Origin: Hydractinia symbiolongicarpus
Taxonomy: Eukaryota > Cnidaria > Hydrozoa > Anthoathecata > Hydractiniidae
DNA: 64,000 nt
Assembly: GCF_029227915.1 (NCBI RefSeq)
Contig: NC_079885.1
Location: forward strand, 13,281,001-13,345,000
Reading direction: 5' to 3'
Below are positions 58,400-64,000 of this stretch, piece by piece. How positions within the stretch are numbered: the first letter of the stretch is position 1; every line of letters starts with the position of its first letter. Below the pieces are notes generated by a model that saw only the letters and a list, made by a program, of their open reading frames with translations, was not told the origin of the DNA and ran no database searches. The translations under genes were made by a program, and so were the position numbers.

Positions 58400-59117
58400 A
58401 GGGCCGTGTATTTACCATCTAAAAACAACATGCAGCGTTGATTAAGTTTCGTATGTCCATGTTTTGGTAATTTTAAAACGAAATACAACGATTTTTAAGC
58501 TTCAACAGAATGTTTTCTCTTCATTTTAAAACAAAGTATATTGACTTTTTATATTCTCTTAGAAGAAAATAGGGCTCTCATAGAACGAAAGAGTGATTTT
58601 TAAGATTCGAAGGAACGTTTTCACATTATTTTAGTACAAAATGTGGTGATTTTAAGCTTCGTAGATCGTTTTCTCATTAACTTAGAACGAAATAAAGCAT
58701 TTATTATCTTCGAAGGGACGCTCTTTTGTTATTCTAGAACAAGATATATGTGAATTTTTAAGTTCTGTAGAGTCTCTTTCTCTTCACCTTCTTTTTCTAA
58801 GTTGTTGTTTACGAATTTCAAATTTCTATTTTTAAACATTTTAGGAGGTTGCTGTGCATCAAGAGTCTGTTGCAAGTCTTCTGTTGTTATCATTGTTTTG
58901 GAATGTAATCAACCAAGCGCATAAAATTGCTTAACTTAAAGGGAACCAGAGGCATAAAATGATGTTGGACTTATATTATAGAGCCTAAAAAGTTGGTTCA
59001 CAAGTCTGACCGACATGCAGATCCCAAGTTATGTGGTCGTCAGCAAAAATGAAGAGGCCTGGGATGAGCAAACGAGTATCATTTTGGCAAAAAAATTATA
59101 TATTAATCAATTCACCT
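58400..59117 (+). repeat. Dispersed repeat family E, copy 2, left part
   Basis: Subrepeats with TTTTCTC(G/A)T and AAGCTTC(G/A) strings in reverse orientation at 58430-58770, then the arm matching 49050-49260 in reverse. It is interrupted after 59117 by the copia element and resumes at 63630. Confidence 0.65.
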
Positions 59118-59318
59118 TGTTAACCTACTGCTCGTGTTTAGACAGTAAAACTAATTACAAGTATTAGATGGGGTTTTAGTTCTGTTTGGTGCAGATCTGA
59201 TACATTGGTACAACGTTGCGTTGCTGTTGTGTTGCTGTTGTGTTTAATGATTGTTGCGTTACACTCAAGTCAGAGCTACAATGATTATCAGGTTAGTCAC
59301 ATATTTCACCTTTTAACA
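59118..59318 (+). repeat. Copia 5' LTR
   Basis: 201 bases, TG...CA ends, contains the tandem TTGCTGTTGTGT strings also present in the 3' LTR. Confidence 0.95.
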
Positions 59319-59319
59319 C

Positions 59320-59331
59320 TGGTAGCAGAGG
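59320..59331 (+). other. Copia primer-binding site, tRNA-iMet type
   Basis: TGGTAGCAGAGG, one base after the LTR, is the exact complement of the 3' end of eukaryotic initiator tRNA-Met including CCA. Confidence 0.85.
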
Positions 59332-59350
59332 GTGTACTAACCTGTTAAAG

Positions 59351-60400
59351 ATGGCACACTACAAAGCCCACCGACACTTGGTGATAACACTGATATGTGT
59401 TAAGAGAACTGGAAAAAAATGGCAATTATTTACTTCGCTGGAGAAGAAGAAGCAGGCACCTACTATTTTTTGACTTTGACTGGTCAAGCACGAGAAGCAA
59501 TTTTAGAGATGGAACTTGAAGTGTTAAGTTCTGATGATGGTATTAAGGAACTCGTGAAGAAGTTAGACTCCTTGTATCTTAAGGACTCGCACCATTCAGC
59601 TTATGAAGCATATGAAAAGATTGAAAATGTTGTAGACCTTCATCAATGACAATGAATGATTATATTATTGAGTTTGAAAGACTATACAACAAGCTCAAGA
59701 ATTACGATATGGAATTACCTGAAGGAGTTTTAGCTTATCGTTTCATTAACAGTTCAAATATTTCGAAAAGTCATAAGCAGCTTATTAGAGCGACTTTGAC
59801 AGAACTAAAATACACCAAAGCCAAAGAGCAGCTAAAAAGATTTTTTATGATCCTTCAAATTTTATGACTGGTCAAGGTAGTGATATCAAAATCGAGAAGA
59901 CTGAAGACATTTACTATGGAGCTACCTACAGACAAAATAAAACCCAAAGTCGATTTAGAGACAACAGAAGAACATATACCCGAAGATTTGCAGATGAGAA
60001 TAGAAGATTGAACTCATTAGATAGAAATAGTGAGCCTAGTAGATGTGCTATCTGTGGATCAGTTTTTAACTGGGCAAAGTCATGCTCAGATACACGTCAG
60101 GGACAGGAAAACAAAACAAAACAAGCACCAGATGAAGTTCAGGTAACCCTTATTGAAGAATGCATGACAAATCTTGTTGGAGAAACTTTAAGCATGGCGA
60201 CACTTGACTCTGGGTGTACCAAAACATTTGGTGGCGAAGAATGGTTGCAATGTTATCTGAACACATTGAATGATGGAAAGTCTGTGATTGAAAAAAAAAG
60301 TGCAACAATATTCAAGTTTGGAAGTGGTAAACATGTGACATCTGTTAAAAATGTCACCTTACCTATGATAATTGCTGGACGAAGCGAGATGTTATCCACA
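59351..60400 (+). pseudogene. Copia gag with zinc knuckle, and protease
   Basis: A probable ATG at 59351, then three frame changes (about 59410-59460, 59645, 59860). Blocks: TLTGQAREAILEMELEVL, YIIEFERLYNKLKNYDMELP and LKYTKAKEQLKRFF are typical copia gag. A degenerate knuckle CAICGSVFNWAKSC follows with the His position changed to Asn, then protease motif TLDSGCTKTFGG. An in-frame TAG at 60410-60412 ends this part. Confidence 0.85.
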
Positions 60401-60412
60401 GATTTGGTATAG

Positions 60413-61650
60413 ATACCATTACCCTTATTGCTAAGCAAGGAAGCTATGAAAAAGGCAAACACTAGAATAGACTTTGCCAACGATAAAATAATTATCTTCA
60501 ACACAGAGATACCAGTTTCTTTCAGTTCCTATGGTCATTACTGTATTCCGATAGGAAGAGTTGGAAGGTTCGAAGAAGGAGACATTAAAGAAGAAGCACT
60601 TGCGATATGTAATGTTTTACAACAGAAAACAGCACTGCAGAAGAAGGCTGCTGCATTCAAACTTCATCGACAGTTTAGTCATCCTAATAGTTTAAGACTA
60701 AAACAGTTGCTGATAGATGCAAATATTAATGATGCTGAGATCTTTAATCATCTTGATGAGCTTGAGCATTCATGCCAAATTTGTTTGAAATTCAAAAAGC
60801 CAAAGCCAACCCCGATTGTAGGTTTTCCAATGGCAAGACGATTCAATGAAACAGTAGCATTAGATCTGAAAGAATGGTCAGATTCACCAAAGGTTTGGTT
60901 TTTGCATTTAGTTACCATTTTACTCGCTACAGTACTTCGTGCGTCATCAAAACAAAAAGGAAAGAAGAAATAATCAAACGAATCTTTCAAATATGGATTT
61001 CCATATTTGGTTCTGCTAAAAACTTTCTTGTCGATAACGACGGAGAATGTGCAAATGAGGATTTTGTATCGATGTGTGAAAATGCCAACATCAGAATATG
61101 CACAATAGCTGCAGAAAGCCCTTGGAGCAACGGTTTGGTGGAAAGACATAATGCTATTCTAGGTTATAATGTTAGCAAGATGATGGAGGATAAAGTCACA
61201 GTCGATTTGGACATGGCAGTAGCCTGGTCAGTGAGCGCAAAAAATTCCCTGAAAAATGTCAATGGCTACAGACCAAACCAACTTGTTTATGGATTCAACC
61301 AAAATCTTCCGAACTGCGATAATGCAAAGTTACAAGCTTTAGAAGGAAAGACTTCCAGTGAGATTGTTGCAACAAATCTAAATGTTATGAACGCTGCACG
61401 GAAGGCGTTCATACAAAGTGAATCAGGGGAAAAGGTTAGAAGAGCATTAAGGCATCAAACAAGACCGTCAGGTGATGATAGATTTGAAATTGAGGACAAG
61501 GTTATTTATAAAAGAAACACAAGCAATGCTTGGAAAGGCCCAGGTAGTGTCGTAGGACAGGATGGCAAACAGATTTTAATAAAACATGGCAGTTCGTACG
61601 TCCATGTGCCTTTGTCGTATCCAAAGAGACACAGGTTTTTCTCTGATTGA
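60413..61650 (+). pseudogene. Copia integrase
   Basis: H-H-C-C zinc domain KLHRQFSHPN ... CQIC, then the catalytic core: VALDLKEW (first Asp), FLVDNDGE (second Asp) and SNGLVERHNA (Glu). One frame change near 60900-60970 splits the core between the first and second Asp. A C-terminal KGPGSVVGQDGKQILIKHG block follows. Confidence 0.9.
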
Positions 61651-63040
61651 TGCTACTCCCATAGAAAGTTCCAGAAGTAAACTAATAATATCTTTAACCG
61701 ACACCGATAATCCTGTGAATGAAGAAATAGTAGGTGATGGAGATAGTGATGACAGTGCTGAAAATTCTGATATTGATTTGCAAAATTTCCAAAGTGATGA
61801 ACCAGAAAGAAGGGATGCCATTAGAAAGGAGAGACAAGTTGCATCAGATGAAATTAATGATATAAATAATCTAACCAGTAGCATAATTCGACTTTCCTTA
61901 GATGTAACAAACAGTGACACACAAGACCAAAAGTGGTTTGATGGTTCCGTTAAACCCAAAGCTAAGTCATTTGCAAAGTGTAAGTTCAAGGACTGTGATA
62001 CAGTTAAAGATGTGGAAATTATATCAAGAGGTGGTAAAGCAACTGGAAAATATAAATCCTATTTGAATATACGAGATGTAGATAGTAATTCATTGTCATG
62101 TGTTGATTGGGAGGAAATTGAAAGTTGGCAGCCAATAAACACAGAAGAGGCACTTCTTTCGCAAGTAAAATTTGCAGATTCAGACGTCTTGAATGCTAAA
62201 ATTGACGAATTGGAAAAATGGAAAAAGAACAAGGTTTATGAAAATGTTGAAAACCATAGACAAAAGGCATTGTCTGTGAGATGGGTCGTGACTGAGAAAA
62301 TACTGAATGGGAAGAAAAAGATGAAAGCCAGATTAGTTGCATGGGGCTTCGAGGAGACAAAAAATGACATTTTTGAAGACTCCCCAACTTGCTCAAAGAA
62401 AAGTTTGCGTTTGATACTCATCCTTATTGCTTACAATAATTGGAGATGCAATTCTATTGATATCAAATCTGCATTTTTACAAGGAAAGGAAATTGAAAGA
62501 ACTGTTTACCTAAAACCTCCAAAAGAAGCTGATAATGGAAATTCTTTGTGGAAGCTTAAGAAATGCATTTATGGTTTGCTTCTCGCTGTTGGTATTTGCG
62601 TGTAAAAGAAGAGCTCATAAATCTTAATGTCTCGGTGAGCAAGAGTGATCCTGCAATATTTTACTGGCATCATGGTCAACAATTATCAGGAGTAATGTCC
62701 ACACATGATGATTTTTGTTGCGGTGGGAATGAGGATTTCATCGAAAATGTTATAGAACTTTTACGGAGAGTGTTTCTTGTTGGATCTGAATGTTCAACTG
62801 TATTTCGTTATCTTGGATTAAGCTTGAACCAGCACAGTGATTACCATTCAAATCAATCAAAATGCGTATGTTGAGGAAATTGAACCTATTAAAACAGAAA
62901 AAGAAAGAAAGGGGAAGAAGAATTATCCACTAAATGAAAACGAGATCAGGGAATTCGGAGCTTTAATAGGATATATAATATTTCTGAAAGACGACTGTGG
63001 AAATCTATCACCCATTATGTGGCAAAAGAGTAGTAAAGAG
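61651..63040 (+). pseudogene. Copia reverse transcriptase
   Basis: VRWVVTEKI, KARLVAWGFEE and SIDIKSAFLQG (motif A) lie in one frame to about 62605; a frame change then gives VMSTHDDFCCGG, where the usual HVDD-type catalytic box has lost the Val codon. FRYLGLSLNQ follows, then another frame change near 62850. Acidic spacer (about 61690-61960) between integrase and RT. Confidence 0.88.
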
Positions 63041-63368
63041 TACAATGGCTGCAGAAACTCTGATTCAAGTTGAAGCTGCATAAGCAGCATTTTGGTTATC
63101 AAAGTTACTGACTGAAGTATGTGGTCGTAATGTTTTAAATTCCATTATATGTTACACAGACAGTCAACAACTATTTGAAGCAGTTCATTCGATCAAATCT
63201 GTTGTTGATAAAAGACTAAGGATAGATTTGTCTACACTTAAAGAAATGATTGAAATAACAGATGTAAAGTGGATTGATAGAAAGAAACAAATTGCAAATT
63301 GTCTGACGAAAAGAGGAGCATCTGCTGAGGGACTATTGAGAACCCTTCAGCGTGGTGGGCTCCATTAA
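63041..63368 (+). pseudogene. Copia RNase H end
   Basis: MAAETLIQVEAA, in-frame TAA at 63081-63083, then AFWLSKLLTEVCG, CYTDSQQLFEAVHS and VVDKRLRIDLSTLKEMI, typical copia RNase H. Stop at 63366-63368, about 60 bases before the 3' LTR. Confidence 0.85.
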
Positions 63369-63404
63369 TCTCAAGTTGGTGATGTGTAAATAGTGTACAT
63401 AAAG

Positions 63405-63426
63405 ATTGAAGAAAAGTGGAGAAGAT
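63405..63426 (+). other. Copia polypurine tract
   Basis: GAAGAAAAGTGGAGAAGA directly before the 3' LTR, the second-strand primer site. Confidence 0.75.
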
Positions 63427-63629
63427 TGTTAACCTACTGTTCGTGTTTAGATAGTAAAACTAATTACAATAGTGTTGGATGGGGTTTTAGTTCTGTTTGG
63501 TGCAGATCTGATACATTGGTACAACGTTGTGTTGCTGTTGTGTTGCTGTTGTGTTTAATGATACTTGCGTTAAACTCAAGTCAGAGCTACAACGATTATC
63601 AGGTTAGTCACATATTTCACCTTTTAACA
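63427..63629 (+). repeat. Copia 3' LTR
   Basis: 203 bases, same ends as the 5' LTR; differs by scattered transitions and a 2-base insertion at about 63470. Confidence 0.95.
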
Positions 63630-64000
63630 CACCTTTATAATATCTATTAAACACACATCCTATAACAGGTCTAAAATTACTGATGACAGAAAATATCAAA
63701 ATTGCTATTACTCAAATATGACATCATAATTTAGAGGAGCATCTGCTGAGGGACTATTAATCTAATGTGACGAGAAAACGTCCCTGTGCAGCTTGAAAGT
63801 TGCCGTATTTCACTCTAAAATGACGAGAAAACGTCCCTGCAAAGCTTTAAAGTTCCCGTGTTTTAATCTAATGTGACAAGAAAACGTCACTACGAAGCTT
63901 TAAAGATGCTGTATTCCATGCTAAAGTAATTAAAAAACGTCCTGTGAAATCATTGTGTCAATTAAAAACCTAATAAAAACAAACTTGTAAAATGGAGTAA
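63630..64000 (+). repeat. Dispersed repeat family E, copy 2, right part
   Basis: Continues the repeat interrupted by copia (CAGGTCTAAAATTACTGATG shared in reverse with 48975-49000). 63745-63960 holds about four ~56-base units with GACGAGAAAACGTCCCTG, here in the opposite orientation to the units at 58430-58770. Runs to the end of the window. Confidence 0.65.

Larger units (their letters stand above)
59118..63629 (+). mobile_element. Complete Ty1/copia LTR retrotransposon, coding region decayed
   Basis: 4,512 bases bounded by LTRs of 201 and 203 bases beginning TGTTAAC and ending TTTTAACA. Both flanks carry CACCT (59113-59117 and 63630-63634), a 5-bp target duplication. Primer site and polypurine tract are in the right places, and the order gag, protease, integrase, RT, RNase H is that of copia. 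The LTRs differ at about eight or nine bases plus a 2-bp indel, so the insertion is not recent; the coding region has at least seven frame shifts and two in-frame stops. Confidence 0.95.

Overview
The window is eukaryotic, AT-rich and full of transposons. It most likely comes from a cnidarian, possibly a hydrozoan; this rests on the kinds of mobile element recognised and on a metazoan-type host gene with short exons and long introns, and no species marker was seen. No rRNA, tRNA or CRISPR was recognised.

Region 1-5570 is the remnant of a Polinton/Maverick-like endogenous virus, virion-gene side only. It has seven compact genes on both strands: a partial hydrophobic-start protein, a capsid-like gene, a coiled-coil/membrane gene, a gene with a C-terminal membrane anchor, an intact 222-residue gene, a two-helix membrane gene and a small 89-residue gene. 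Four carry stops or frameshifts. The two divergent gene pairs start inside palindromic gaps, and five of the seven starts sit against an AATAAA-type motif. No polymerase, integrase, ATPase or protease gene of the element lies in the window.

Region 5990-9142 is a degraded non-LTR retrotransposon: zinc finger, reverse transcriptase with a YADD box, then a CCHC/restriction-like endonuclease. Region 10399-13061 holds an unclassified, frameshifted, repeat-type coding region. Region 13062-15190 is a patch of diverged dispersed repeats carrying six perfect TGACGTCA palindromes. Region 15570-20960 is a DIRS-type element (gag with zinc knuckle, RT, RNase H, tyrosine recombinase) split by a nested 1.9-kb dispersed repeat.

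From 23068 to 56414 the minus strand carries the 3' half of the nuclear-pore basket gene TPR: 26 exons, 1,236 codons and a stop, with intron phases that agree throughout. It covers the end of the coiled coil, the Ser/Thr/Pro-rich linker, acidic patches and a short basic tail. The 5' half must lie beyond position 64000. Its introns hold a pogo-type transposase relic, a 64-bp perfect palindrome, several inverted-repeat elements, copies of three dispersed repeat families and a 3x150-bp tandem repeat that copies an exon's 5' splice site.

Region 56604-64000 is repeats within repeats: a dispersed repeat hit by a small MITE-like element, then another repeat split by a complete but decayed Ty1/copia retrotransposon (59118-63629) with both LTRs, a tRNA-iMet primer site and a CACCT target duplication.
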